Positions 1 through 8,930 of a DNA stretch of 64,000 nt are shown piece after piece; the stretch's first letter is position 1, and each line of letters starts with the position of its first letter. Under the pieces are notes generated by a model that was not told the origin of the DNA, searched no databases, and was given only the letters and a program-made list of their open reading frames with translations. The stretch comes from Bacillota bacterium (lineage in GTDB: Bacteria; Bacillota; Sulfobacillia; Sulfobacillales; Sulfobacillaceae): assembly GCA_026627065.1 (NCBI GenBank), contig JAPNUO010000009.1:1-64000 (forward strand). Reading direction: 5' to 3'. A program made the translations under genes and the position numbers.

Positions 1-59
1 CGGGCTGGGCGCACATCTTGGACTTTGCCAAGTACCTGCCGCCGACCATGGCGAAGTAG
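1..59 (+). CDS. C-terminal tail of a gene cut by the window edge
   Basis: The frame is open from base 3 to the TAG at 57-59 and gives 18 residues ending in PPTMAK. This is too short to assign a family. A perfect GC-rich palindrome follows about 20 bp after the stop, which fits the end of a transcription unit. No function is proposed. Confidence 0.45.
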   Translation, partial: GWAHILDFAKYLPPTMAK

Positions 60-79
60 CCCGTCCTGCCTTAGCCTTG

Positions 80-101
80 CAGCCCCGCCGCGGCGGGGCT
101 G
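80..101. terminator. GC-rich perfect palindrome after the first gene
   Basis: A perfect 22-bp palindrome centred on CCGCGG lies 20 bp after the stop at 59. It could fold into a very stable hairpin, but no T-run follows on either side. It is therefore either a weak or factor-assisted terminator, or simply a palindrome. Confidence 0.35.
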
Positions 102-223
102 CGGTGCGTGCGGGAGGAGCAGGCCGCGCGCGCGGCGCCCTTTTCGTTTAGGGCAAGGTGAACAGTACCCCCATAGCGTAAGCTTAAAGCGGTCGCGAAG
201 AGAAACGCTAGGAAAGCGAGGGG

Positions 224-613
224 ATGTTCGTGCCCATTAGCATAGGGCGGGTATACGACGCTGCCGAGGCCGCGGAGATGCGCATTCTCGTTGATCGGCT
301 ATGGCCGCGTGGGGTGTCGAAGACTCGGCGCCTGTGGGATCTATGGATTCCAGACGTGGCGCCCAGCACCGCGCTCCGCCGGTGGTACGGCCATGTCCCG
401 GACCGTTGGGAGGAATTTTGCCGCCGCTATCGGGAGGAACTCGAGCAGCAGCGCGGGACCCCTGCCCTGGCCGAACTGATTCGCCTAGTCGACCAGCAGC
501 CGGTTCGCCTGCTGACGGCCACCAAGGACGTGCAGCAAAGCCATTTGCCCGTGCTCCAGGAGTGTCTTGAGCGCTGGAGCCGGGGGGAGGTCGCGCCCCT
601 GCCCCCATGCTGA
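224..613 (+). CDS. DUF488 family protein (YeaO-like)
   Basis: A 129-residue protein with the DUF488 signature: VDRLWPRG near residues 23-30, then W..APS..LR.WYGH, RW.EF..RY..EL and a C-terminal LLTATKD segment. The family is small, cytoplasmic and widespread; its biochemical role is not established. The length matches the family. The ATG at 224 is preceded by a purine-rich AGGAAAGCGAGGGG, and a GTG two codons later (230) would have slightly better spacing. The gene appears monocistronic and precedes the germination operon in the same direction. Confidence 0.85.
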   Translation: MFVPISIGRVYDAAEAAEMRILVDRLWPRGVSKTRRLWDLWIPDVAPSTALRRWYGHVPDRWEEFCRRYREELEQQRGTPALAELIRLVDQQPVRLLTATKDVQQSHLPVLQECLERWSRGEVAPLPPC

Positions 614-705
614 GGCGTGCGGGCCGCGGTGAAGGAGACGCCGCCGGGCAGACTCCTGGTGGAAACCTTTTGCAAAAAACTTCGCGCGGCGGGCATGCTA
701 CCACC

Positions 706-2313
706 ATGTCGACGGCGAAGGGTGAACCCATTCAAGAAATCTTGACCGAGCTTCGCCAGCTGGACGAAACGCTCGAGAGTTGGCTCGCCCAGCTGGCCCA
801 AAACCCGCTGAGCGGGGCTGCCGAATACGTGGGGGACGTCAGAGCCGCCTATGCGCGACTAAAGGCCGGCATGGGCCGCAACTCCGACGTGCTCCTGCGC
901 TTTTTGACGGTGCCGGCCTGCCCCGACGGCCCCGTACTGGTGGCGGCGGTGGATGGGCTGACAGACACCCAGATGGTCGATCAAGATGTTATTCAGCCGC
1001 TCTTGACGACTCAATCGCCGCCCGCGGGCTGGGGGCAAGGGGTGATCAGCCCGGCGCACGTCAGCCAAAGCCGCCGCTGGCCCGACTTGCTCCAGAAGCT
1101 GGCCAGCGGCAACACCTTGCTATTTGCGCCGGGACTCCCTTTTGCCTGGGTGGTGGATACCGTCAAATATCCGCAGCGGAGCATCGATCGGCCGCAAACT
1201 GAGCTCGCGGTGCGCGGACCGGAAGAAGCGTTTACCGAAGTGCTGTTGACGCAAAAGGCGCAGATCCGCCATCGTCTGCGTACCCCCCAGCTCATGTTTC
1301 ACGATGTGACCATTGGCCAGGTGCAGCAAACCAACGCCACCGTCGCCTACCTTGAGGGGGTGGCCAATGAGGCGCTGGTGCGCACGGTGGTGGAACGCAT
1401 CCAAGCCGTCGACATCGACGGTGCGGTCAACGTCACCCAATTGGCGGGGCTGATTCGCGATCACCCCCTGTCCATCTTTCCTACGATCCGCCAGACCGAG
1501 CGGCTGGACCTGGCCGTGTGGCGGCTCTTGGAAGGCGCGGTGGTCATCATGATGGACGGGGATCCGTTTGTCTTGATTGCCCCGGCGCCCCTGATCGATT
1601 TTTATCGCACGGCGATGGACTACTCGTCGAGTTGGATTGACACCAGCTTCGTGCGCACCGTGCGCTTTCTGGGATGGATCATGGGGATTTACCTTCCTGC
1701 CCTGTTTGTGGCGCTGTCCGAAGTCAACCCTTCGGTGTTGCCGACATCGCTTTACGTGGTGATGCAGGGAAGCAACGTCGGGCTCCCGTTCCCGCCGGTC
1801 GTGCAGGTGGCGCTCATGATCATTGTCATTGAAACCTTGCGGGAAGCCGCGCTGCGGCTTCCCAAGGCGCTGTCCACCACCATTGGCACCGTCGGTGCCA
1901 TCGTAGTGGGAACCGCGGTGGTCAAGGCGGGCCTGGTAGACACCCAAATCATCGTGATCATGACCCTCACCGCCCTGTCGCTCTTTTCCACCCCTGTGTA
2001 CGAGCTGACTGGCACGTGGCGGGCGATAGGCTTTTTGATGTTGGTGTCTGCCCTTTATTTCGGGATCATGGGCATTGCTCTCTTGACTGTAGCCGTCATT
2101 GCGGTCTTGGTCGATATGCGCACCTTCGGCACCCCGTACTTTGAACCCTGGGCGCCTTTTCGGGGACCGGAGTGGGTGGACGCCGTATGGCGCGTGCCCT
2201 GGACGCGCATTACCCGCCGCTGGTCGGGCCCCCGCTCACCTAAGCGCGACTGGCGGCGCCCAGTGACGGTCGAAGCGGAACCGCTCCTGAACAAAGGGCG
2301 GATAGGGCCGTGA
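706..2313 (+). CDS. gerA: Spore germination protein, GerA family (germinant receptor A subunit)
   Basis: GerA-type subunit of a spore inner-membrane germinant receptor. The N-terminal half is soluble. It is followed by several hydrophobic segments from about residue 320 (numbered from base 706), including SSSWIDTSFVR..RFLGWIMGIYLPALFVAL, which is typical of the family. The frame opens at 607, but the ATG at 706 gives 535 residues, closer to the usual length, and a more family-like N-terminus. No start has a convincing Shine-Dalgarno. The stop overlaps the next gene's GTG (GTGA), so A, C and B-type subunits are translationally coupled in the order A-C-B. Confidence 0.9.
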   Translation: MSTAKGEPIQEILTELRQLDETLESWLAQLAQNPLSGAAEYVGDVRAAYARLKAGMGRNSDVLLRFLTVPACPDGPVLVAAVDGLTDTQMVDQDVIQPLLTTQSPPAGWGQGVISPAHVSQSRRWPDLLQKLASGNTLLFAPGLPFAWVVDTVKYPQRSIDRPQTELAVRGPEEAFTEVLLTQKAQIRHRLRTPQLMFHDVTIGQVQQTNATVAYLEGVANEALVRTVVERIQAVDIDGAVNVTQLAGLIRDHPLSIFPTIRQTERLDLAVWRLLEGAVVIMMDGDPFVLIAPAPLIDFYRTAMDYSSSWIDTSFVRTVRFLGWIMGIYLPALFVALSEVNPSVLPTSLYVVMQGSNVGLPFPPVVQVALMIIVIETLREAALRLPKALSTTIGTVGAIVVGTAVVKAGLVDTQIIVIMTLTALSLFSTPVYELTGTWRAIGFLMLVSALYFGIMGIALLTVAVIAVLVDMRTFGTPYFEPWAPFRGPEWVDAVWRVPWTRITRRWSGPRSPKRDWRRPVTVEAEPLLNKGRIGP

Positions 2314-3407
2314 AACGGCGGCGGTGGCTCGGCATGCTGCTGGCGGCGGGCCTTTCCTGGGGGCTTAGCGGCTGCTGGGATCAGCTGCCCATGGCCAACC
2401 GCGCCTCGGCGCTCGCGTTAGCGGTCACCAAAGCGGCGCCGCACGAGCTCCGGTTTACCTTTTACTTTCCCAACCCCACGGTGACCGTCAGCAGCATCAG
2501 CAACATCGCCACCGAGCATGAATTTTACACCAGCACGGCAATCGCTCCGGCGCTGGGCCTCGCCTTTCGGCAAGTGCAAAGCCAGATTACCCGCGATTTG
2601 TACCTGGGCCAGCTAGAGGACATCATGATTTCCTCCGATCTGACCACCCAGGATCTGGCGGGACTCATCAACGCCTACAACCGCATCGGGGTGGTGCCCA
2701 AGATGGTCTACCTGGTCGGCACCCTCAACCGGCGCGCAAGCTTGCCGGTGAATTTGCAAGAGCCGGTGCCGACGGTGTATTTTACCAAGTATTTTGATTG
2801 CCGAAGCTGCCAGCCGGTGTTTCTGGCCCGGCGGGAATGGAAGGTCTGGGACGACTTTGAGACGCCGGGCGTTTCGCCGGTCATCCCGTTTGGCGTGTCG
2901 CCGACGCAAATTGATCGCTTGCTGGTCTATCCGCATCGCGGCCGCCCCGTTCTAATGACTCGCGCGGAGACGCTCGGGTGGGGGTTGTTGACCAACCACG
3001 TGGTAAAGGATACGTTGGGCATTCACGTGCCGGGGGGGCAGATCGTCGTCAACAATGTGACAGACGTGGCGGTAAGCCACATGGCGGTGGTCCATGGGCG
3101 CCTGGTGGTGTCGGCCCGCATTCGCGCCATTGGCGACATCGCCGGGTGGCCGGAAACGGTGCCCCTGACCACCGCTACGCTGAAGCGGGCGGAGCGGCGC
3201 ACGGAAGCTGCGATCATTCGCGACTGCCTCGAGGCCGTCGATTTTGCCAACCGCACCCACACGGATCCCTTCGGATTTACGCGGGACTACCTCTTCCGCC
3301 ATCCCACCCAGGATCTCCGGTACGAAAAAAGCCGCGGCATGATCTGGCCGATAACGCTGACGGTGACGGTGACGGCGCACATTCCCATCACGGGGGTGAC
3401 CTCATGA
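2310..3407 (+). CDS. gerC: Ger(x)C family spore germination lipoprotein
   Basis: A 365-residue protein that starts with a basic, hydrophobic signal peptide ending in the lipobox LSGC (Cys around residue 22), followed by WDQLPM. The WD.xP.. segment after the lipid-modified Cys is typical of GerC lipoproteins, as are the C-terminal DP.GFTRDYLFRHP region and overall length. It would be anchored on the outer face of the spore inner membrane as the third receptor subunit. The GTG start overlaps the gerA stop, and its TGA overlaps the ATG of the permease (ATGA). This proves tight operon organisation. Confidence 0.93.
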   Translation: MKRRRWLGMLLAAGLSWGLSGCWDQLPMANRASALALAVTKAAPHELRFTFYFPNPTVTVSSISNIATEHEFYTSTAIAPALGLAFRQVQSQITRDLYLGQLEDIMISSDLTTQDLAGLINAYNRIGVVPKMVYLVGTLNRRASLPVNLQEPVPTVYFTKYFDCRSCQPVFLARREWKVWDDFETPGVSPVIPFGVSPTQIDRLLVYPHRGRPVLMTRAETLGWGLLTNHVVKDTLGIHVPGGQIVVNNVTDVAVSHMAVVHGRLVVSARIRAIGDIAGWPETVPLTTATLKRAERRTEAAIIRDCLEAVDFANRTHTDPFGFTRDYLFRHPTQDLRYEKSRGMIWPITLTVTVTAHIPITGVTS

Positions 3408-4528
3408 GCGGGATCGCGGAACCGATTTCTCCTGGGCAATTTCTCTGGGTGGCGGGCATTTCGGTGGTGGCCGGCGGCATTTACCTCTGGCCGCAATACG
3501 TGATTAGCCTCATGGGCTCGAACGGCGTCTACGCGCTGATGACGACCACCCTCCTGGCCGTGGGATTGGCCATGGCGGAAGTCGCGGTGGCGCTGAATGT
3601 CCAGCGCCCCACCTATCTCACCACCTTGAAAACCATTCTCCCGGTCATCGGGCCCTACGTCCTGTTTCCGTTGACGGCCATCCTGTGCCTGGCCATCGAC
3701 GCCATTGTGCTGGTGCTCTACGGCCTGATGATGCAAAGCTACTTTTATCCGTTCACGCCGCGTCTCGTGATTGACCTCGTGATTTTGCTGGTGGCGGCAT
3801 GGGTGGCGGTGCGCACCCTGTCTGCCGTTGCGCGGTCGGTGCAGTTCTGGTTTCCCATCATTTTGGTGCTCTTTGTCTTCGTCACCGTGCTCACCGTGCC
3901 GCACATTGCGTACCTCGCTGCCTTAAAGCCGGCCACCCACTTCTATGTCGTGCCATGGGTGCACAGCGTCTTTGCCACCTGGTTTCTTTACGCCGACGGC
4001 AGCGGAATTATTACCCTGACGCCGCACGTGGCCTGGAAGCGCCCGCGAGATGCATATCTTACCGCAGCGTTGGCCATTCTGGGACAAGGGGCGGTGCTGT
4101 TGGTCCTCTATATCGTGAGCGTGGGCACCCTCGGGCCCGATGCTTTGAGCCATCTCTACTGGCCGCTGGCTTACATTTACTCCTTGGTGTCGCTCCGAAG
4201 CTTTTTCTTTCAGGGCGTCGGCGCCTTTGTCATTATTGTCTGGACGTCCGCCATCACCCTTTATTTAGCGGTGCACATCTTCTGCTTTGGCTGGAACCTG
4301 TCGAGTGCGGTGGGCAACTCTTTGCGGGCATCCCAGGTGCGCGTTATGGCGGTAGGCGGGACGGTGGCGGCGCTGACCCTGGCCACCTTTCTCTTGCCGT
4401 CCATTGTGGTCGCGCGCGCGGTTCTCTTCCACTGGGTGACGCCCGTCTCGCTGATGTGGTCGCTAATGCTTCAGCCCGGACTCTGGTGGCGGTCGCGCCG
4501 GTGGCGCCAGGGCCGATCGGCTCCATGA
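3404..4528 (+). CDS. gerB: Spore germination permease (GerB/endospore amino-acid permease family)
   Basis: A 374-residue, very hydrophobic protein with about ten membrane spans, beginning MSGIAEPISPGQFLWV. The ISPGQ..W start, the length and the third position in the operon identify the GerB/Spore_permease family (APC superfamily). These proteins form the integral-membrane subunit thought to bind the germinant. The ATG at 3404 overlaps the gerC stop. The next gene begins at 4525, overlapping this stop by four bases, so the operon continues past the canonical three subunits. Confidence 0.9.
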   Translation: MSGIAEPISPGQFLWVAGISVVAGGIYLWPQYVISLMGSNGVYALMTTTLLAVGLAMAEVAVALNVQRPTYLTTLKTILPVIGPYVLFPLTAILCLAIDAIVLVLYGLMMQSYFYPFTPRLVIDLVILLVAAWVAVRTLSAVARSVQFWFPIILVLFVFVTVLTVPHIAYLAALKPATHFYVVPWVHSVFATWFLYADGSGIITLTPHVAWKRPRDAYLTAALAILGQGAVLLVLYIVSVGTLGPDALSHLYWPLAYIYSLVSLRSFFFQGVGAFVIIVWTSAITLYLAVHIFCFGWNLSSAVGNSLRASQVRVMAVGGTVAALTLATFLLPSIVVARAVLFHWVTPVSLMWSLMLQPGLWWRSRRWRQGRSAP

Positions 4529-5988
4529 GGCTGGCCTGGCTTGCCCTGGCGGCCATCCCTTTTGCCACCGCAGCGCTTTTTGGCGGCCTTATCGTTTGGG
4601 GTGGGCGCCTTCTCCTTAAGAGGGTGGAGGCATCGCTGGGCCAGCCGCCTCAGTCCACCATGACGGAGATGTGGTGGACGGCCAAGGCGCACCCGCCGGG
4701 ATCCCTGTTTTTGACCATGCAACGGGCCGAGTCCGGCCTGGCCGCCGAACATCCCCTGGGCTCCGTCCCTCATCCTGATTGGCTGTCGATGCTAGGTTGG
4801 GATGTGGGCACGCTGGCGCGTCCTCCGGTCAGTCCCGACGTCCCGGTCGACCTGACCGCCGTGCTGGGCGCGACGGCCGCCGCGCCGGTCACATTGGCCA
4901 TGCCGGTGTTCGTGGCACCCATGGGGTTCGGCCTGGGGTTGAGCGCGGAAATGAAAGTGGCGCTGGCCCAGGCCGCGACGCTGGCCGGAACGGCCATCGC
5001 CTCCGGAGAGGGGCCGTACCTTCCCGAGGAACGCGCCTATGCCGCCCGCTGGATTCTTCAGGAAAGTCGGGGCGGCTGGGCGCATCAGGCACCGGTGCGC
5101 CGCCTTGCCGACGCCATTGAAATCGCCTGGGGGCAGGGCTCGGAAGGCAGCGCGGCCATTCAAAAAAGTCCCCAGGAAGTGGCGCCGCGCATGCGCGAGG
5201 CTGCGGCGGGCGCGCCGCGCCTTCAAGCGCCGGCGGCGCTGTCCCTCGAGGCCTGGCTTGATGCCGTGCGGCGTGATAATCCCCGCTGCCCGGTCGGCGT
5301 AAAGATCCCCGCCACGCATCACCTGGAAGAGGATTTGGCGGCGCTCTTGCGCCTTGGGGTGGATTGCGTGACCCTGGACGGATCCGGCGCAGGCAGTGCG
5401 GGAAGCCCAGCGGTGATCTCCGATCACGCGGGGCTGAGCACGGCGCTGGCCGCTCATCGGGCGCACCAATGGCTCACGCAGGCGGGAGTGCGGGCACGCA
5501 TCACGCTGGTGGTCTCCGGCGGAGTGCACGGCGCGTCGGATATCCTTGCCCTGATTGCGCTCGGCGCCGATGCGGTCGCGGTCGGCACCGAGCTTTTAAT
5601 GGCGGCGCTGCACGAACAGATTGCGCCGCATTGGCCCGGGACGCCGCCTACTGCCTTGGCCTTTCACCGGGTAGACGGGAAGCCGGTGCCCCGCCTTGAC
5701 GTGGACCGCGCGGCTGAGCACGTGGCCAACTGGTTTGAGGCCACGCGCGCGGAGCTCGACGGGTTGCTAAGAGCGCTGGGGTTGACCTCGCTGGCGCAAG
5801 TTCGGGAGCTCCGGCCTTTGGTCGCTCGCACCGCGGAGGCGGCTTTAGCCTTTCAGCTGCCTTACGATGCCGTGCCGCCTTTCCCGGATTGGGGGGATAG
5901 GGTGAAGGACCTGGTTGCATCCTACCGTCAAATGAACCAGGTCCTCAGCCAAATTTACGAAAGGTGGCCGCGTCATGGCATCTCGTGA
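4525..5988 (+). CDS. Membrane-anchored FMN-binding glutamate-synthase-domain protein
   Basis: A 487-residue protein. Residues 5-30 form an N-terminal hydrophobic segment and the rest is the FMN-binding (GltB central-C) barrel. Visible signatures are PVFVAPMGFG, ASGEGPYLPEE, GQGSEGSAAI, VGVKIPATHH, LDGSGAGSAG, VSGGVHGASDIL and GADAVAVGTELLMAAL. The glutaminase and Fe-S parts of true glutamate synthase are not visible here, so this is a stand-alone relative similar in plan to B. subtilis YerD. An oxidoreductase role with FMN is likely, but the substrate is unknown. The start codon overlaps the permease stop, placing it in the germination operon, which is unusual. Confidence 0.82.
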   Translation: MRLAWLALAAIPFATAALFGGLIVWGGRLLLKRVEASLGQPPQSTMTEMWWTAKAHPPGSLFLTMQRAESGLAAEHPLGSVPHPDWLSMLGWDVGTLARPPVSPDVPVDLTAVLGATAAAPVTLAMPVFVAPMGFGLGLSAEMKVALAQAATLAGTAIASGEGPYLPEERAYAARWILQESRGGWAHQAPVRRLADAIEIAWGQGSEGSAAIQKSPQEVAPRMREAAAGAPRLQAPAALSLEAWLDAVRRDNPRCPVGVKIPATHHLEEDLAALLRLGVDCVTLDGSGAGSAGSPAVISDHAGLSTALAAHRAHQWLTQAGVRARITLVVSGGVHGASDILALIALGADAVAVGTELLMAALHEQIAPHWPGTPPTALAFHRVDGKPVPRLDVDRAAEHVANWFEATRAELDGLLRALGLTSLAQVRELRPLVARTAEAALAFQLPYDAVPPFPDWGDRVKDLVASYRQMNQVLSQIYERWPRHGIS

Positions 5989-6694
5989 CATCACGTTTGG
6001 CACCAAGGAAGCGCCGGGCCTCAAAGAGACGTTCGACTGGATGGCAGATCGCTATTTGGCCCAGACCGAGCTGGTCTCGCGGGGGCACTACCGGGAGTGG
6101 ATGGATCACGTGGCGCGCTTGGTGATGCGCTTTCGTCCGGAGTCGGTGGTGGATGTGGGCTGTGGCCCTGGCTTTCTTTTAAGCCGGCTTCAGCGGGTAT
6201 TGCCTGGCGTCACGCTCTTAGGCGTCGATTACGCGCCCCGCATGCTGGCCAAGGTGGATGCATCCATTCCGACCGAGTTGGCCGACTTGGAAGAGTGGGC
6301 GCAGCATGCCGGCGCGCATTACGACGTGATATTGCTCACCTTTGTGCTCCGCGATCAGCCGGATCCGTCCAAGGCGCTCAGGGCGCTGCGTCAACGCCTG
6401 AAGCCCGGGGGACGGGTGGTGGTGCTGGAAACCCAAACGCCGGCCGGGTGGCGGCAGCTTGGGTTTGACCTTTACTTCCACGAATGGCTGCCGCGTTGGG
6501 GCCAATGGGCGCTGACGAAGGATTGGCCTTCGGGAGGTGGCATGGCGCCTTACTCCTGGCTGTCGCACTCGCACCGCGCGTGGATGACGGCGCATCCGCT
6601 TCCGGATGCGTTTTACAACAACGACTATGTCGACGTGAAGCGGCACCGGCCCAACACCGATGTGGTGATGCTGTGGTCAGCTAGGCGGCCTTAG
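5975..6694 (+). CDS. Class I SAM-dependent methyltransferase
   Basis: A 239-residue protein with the class I SAM-binding motif VVDVGCGPGFL (residues 52-62), an acidic residue at the end of strand 2 (GVDYAPRML) and post-motif LLTFVLRD, as in UbiE-like and small-molecule methyltransferases. The substrate cannot be inferred. The ATG lies 14 bp inside the preceding gene, making it the last member of the germination operon. Its stop abuts the convergent flavoprotein gene at 6695 with no intergenic space. Confidence 0.82.
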   Translation: MASRDITFGTKEAPGLKETFDWMADRYLAQTELVSRGHYREWMDHVARLVMRFRPESVVDVGCGPGFLLSRLQRVLPGVTLLGVDYAPRMLAKVDASIPTELADLEEWAQHAGAHYDVILLTFVLRDQPDPSKALRALRQRLKPGGRVVVLETQTPAGWRQLGFDLYFHEWLPRWGQWALTKDWPSGGGMAPYSWLSHSHRAWMTAHPLPDAFYNNDYVDVKRHRPNTDVVMLWSARRP

Positions 6695-7888
6695 CTACGG
6701 CATAACGGGAAGGGCGCCCCGGGTGCGCACGTAGGCCCACTGAAAAAGATCCTTCGCGGCATAGGCCATATGCGAGATGCGGGCGAAGTCGCGCCGCCCC
6801 CCGTAAAAGACGTTCGAGAGCGAAAAGAGCGAGCAGCCCGGCTCGATGTCCATAATCCAGAACACTTCAGGCTCAAAAGGGGACGGCGGGGCGATGATCT
6901 TGTGTTGGCGCCAGGCCCAATGGCCGACCGCAATGCGGGCCTGCCGCATGGCGGCATGCCCCATCTTCGGCCAGGAGTGGCTGACGATGTCCCCCACCGC
7001 GTAGATGTGCGGCCAGCGGGGATGGGCGAGATATGGGTCGGTGGGGACCCAGCCATAGCCGTCATCGACACCGGTGCCGAGAAGCCAGCGTGCCCCCCCT
7101 TGCGGCGGGATCCAGACCATGTGATCGTAGCGCAGCGTGTCGCGGTTGACCGTCAGAGTGCGGTCCGACACGCCCTGATAGACGGCTTGGGTGACCACAT
7201 GGATGCCCCGGCGTCGCAAGAGCTGGTGCACCAGTTGCTGCGCCTGGGGCCCGGCGTCCTGGGCCAGGGCGGGGGCCGGGGTGATGAGCCAGATTTCGGC
7301 GCGGTCGCGGATCTGGTGCCGCCGCAGGTACGCATCCCAAAAGAGGGCAGCTTCGATGAGGGGACACTCGCAGCCCACCTGGATGGCCGGGCGCCAGGCG
7401 GGAGAAGCCAGCAGGGGACCCGCCGCGAAGACAAAACGCCCCGCGGGGTTTCGGCGGCTCAGCGCCGCCGTATGGCGCGCGAGGTATCCTTCACAGATGC
7501 CCTGGCGATAGAGGTCGAGGCCGGGAACGGTGTCCCAACGGGGCGTGCTGCCCGTAGCAATGAAGAGGACGTCGTAGGGGAGCGGGGGATGAGTGGCGGT
7601 ATACACTTCCTGCCGCTCGGGATCGAGGCCGACGACCGTGTCGTGAAGAAACTGAATGTGACGGCGTTGCCAATAGGGTATCAACGGAACGGTCGCGCGT
7701 TTCAGCACCTGATCGGGCGGGGCTAGCAACGCCTTGACCAGCCCGGGACGGTAGACCATGGTGTGCCACTGGTCCACCACGGTAATGGCCAGCTCCTGCG
7801 GCGAGAAATAGCGGCGCAGCCAGACGATGGTGGCGGAGCCGCCGAAGCGGGCGCCTAACACCACGGCACGTAGCGGTTTTCCAGTCAT
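6695..7888 (-). CDS. FAD/NAD(P)-dependent oxidoreductase, sulfide:quinone reductase or NDH-2-like
   Basis: A 397-residue pyridine-nucleotide-disulfide-fold flavoprotein: N-terminal AVVLGARFGG dinucleotide motif, VYRPGLVKALL, LFIATGSTPRWDTVPGL and the second FAD motif IYAVGDI before KMGHAAMRQ. The pattern is that of membrane-associated quinone reductases (SQR, NDH-2). The GCECPL segment contains Cys residues, but the SQR catalytic Cys set cannot be confirmed by eye. It starts 2 bp after the cydB stop and is therefore co-transcribed with cydAB, which suggests it feeds electrons into quinol used by the bd oxidase. Confidence 0.75.
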   Translation of the reverse strand: MTGKPLRAVVLGARFGGSATIVWLRRYFSPQELAITVVDQWHTMVYRPGLVKALLAPPDQVLKRATVPLIPYWQRRHIQFLHDTVVGLDPERQEVYTATHPPLPYDVLFIATGSTPRWDTVPGLDLYRQGICEGYLARHTAALSRRNPAGRFVFAAGPLLASPAWRPAIQVGCECPLIEAALFWDAYLRRHQIRDRAEIWLITPAPALAQDAGPQAQQLVHQLLRRRGIHVVTQAVYQGVSDRTLTVNRDTLRYDHMVWIPPQGGARWLLGTGVDDGYGWVPTDPYLAHPRWPHIYAVGDIVSHSWPKMGHAAMRQARIAVGHWAWRQHKIIAPPSPFEPEVFWIMDIEPGCSLFSLSNVFYGGRRDFARISHMAYAAKDLFQWAYVRTRGALPVMP

Positions 7889-7890
7889 GA

Positions 7891-8904
7891 CTAGTAATGC
7901 CAGGTGTCCTTGAAGGACACCCGCCGGCGGAAGATCCAGTAGGTCCAGGCCTGATACGCGAGCACCAAGGGGAGTACGGTCAGGGCGACGATGGTCATCA
8001 CCTTCAAACTGTAGCTGTTGGAGGACGCGTTCCAGATCGTGAGGCTCCAGGCAGGGTTGAGCGTCGAAATCATCACCCGCGGGTACAAGGCGACAAAGAC
8101 GCTGATGGTCGAGAGCACGATCGTGAGGCCGAGCGCAAAAAAGGCCCACGCCCGGTGGCGCCCCGGGAGCAGAAAACGCACGGCAATCATGCTGCAACCC
8201 GCCAGCACCGGGATGGGGCCTGGGTCCAGCCCGAGTTTGTGCGCGAAATGAGCGTAAAAATAACTCAAGAAGATGAAGAGAAAGTAAAAGAGGGTCGCCC
8301 AGGGGCCAATGCGATAGGCCATCCGGTGGGCGCGTTCGGACAGCTCTTCCGGGGCCTTCAAGTCCAAGTAGAGGGCGCCGTGAAGCAAAAACAGCGCTAG
8401 CGTGGCCAGCGCCCCCACGATGGCATAGAGGTTGAGCAAACCTCTGGCGCCTCCCACATAGTCCATATGTTGGTCGATGGGCACTCCGTGCAACAAGTTT
8501 CCCATCGCCAGCCCCCAAATGATGGGGGGCACCGCGCTTCCCACCACAATGGCCGCATCCCAGCGGGTGCGCCAAGAGGGCCGGTCGTCTTTGCTGCGAA
8601 ATTCCAGCGCCACCCCGCGCAGGATGAGGGCGGCCAGCAGCACCGCCAGAGGCAGGTAAAAGCCGCTAAAGAGGGTGGCGTACCAGTTGGGGAAGGCGGC
8701 AAACAAGGCGCCCGCCGCGGTGATGAGCCACACCTCGTTGGCATCCCACACCGGACCGATGGTTGCGATGACGGCGCGCCGTTCCTGGTCGGTGCGCCCA
8801 ATCCAAGGCACAAGCATGCCCACCCCGTAGTCAAACCCCTCTAAGAAGAAATAGCCCACAAAGAGCACGGCAATCAAAGAAAACCAGAGTGTCGGCAAAG
8901 TCAT
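7891..8904 (-). CDS. cydB: Cytochrome bd quinol oxidase subunit II (copy 1)
   Basis: A 337-residue membrane protein with the CydB N-terminus FLEGFDYGVGML, TIGPVWDANEVWLI and the C-terminal RVSFKDT segment. It pairs with CydA to form the proton-motive but non-pumping cytochrome bd oxidase. The ATG at 8904 has a good CGAGGAGGAA site. It lies 26 bp after cydA and 2 bp before the SQR-like gene. A near-identical-length paralogue is at 32902-33915. Confidence 0.93.
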   Translation of the reverse strand: MTLPTLWFSLIAVLFVGYFFLEGFDYGVGMLVPWIGRTDQERRAVIATIGPVWDANEVWLITAAGALFAAFPNWYATLFSGFYLPLAVLLAALILRGVALEFRSKDDRPSWRTRWDAAIVVGSAVPPIIWGLAMGNLLHGVPIDQHMDYVGGARGLLNLYAIVGALATLALFLLHGALYLDLKAPEELSERAHRMAYRIGPWATLFYFLFIFLSYFYAHFAHKLGLDPGPIPVLAGCSMIAVRFLLPGRHRAWAFFALGLTIVLSTISVFVALYPRVMISTLNPAWSLTIWNASSNSYSLKVMTIVALTVLPLVLAYQAWTYWIFRRRVSFKDTWHY

Positions 8905-8930
8905 CGGCGGTTCCTCCTCGACCACTATCG

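Noticed and set aside
237-731. Minus-strand 164-residue frame over DUF488 and the gerA start
   Set aside because: Shadow of the GC-rich plus-strand genes; no ribosome binding site or motif.
1120-1947. Minus-strand 275-residue frame inside gerA
   Set aside because: Antisense to a clear GerA gene and rich in His/Arg/Gly, as expected of a shadow frame.
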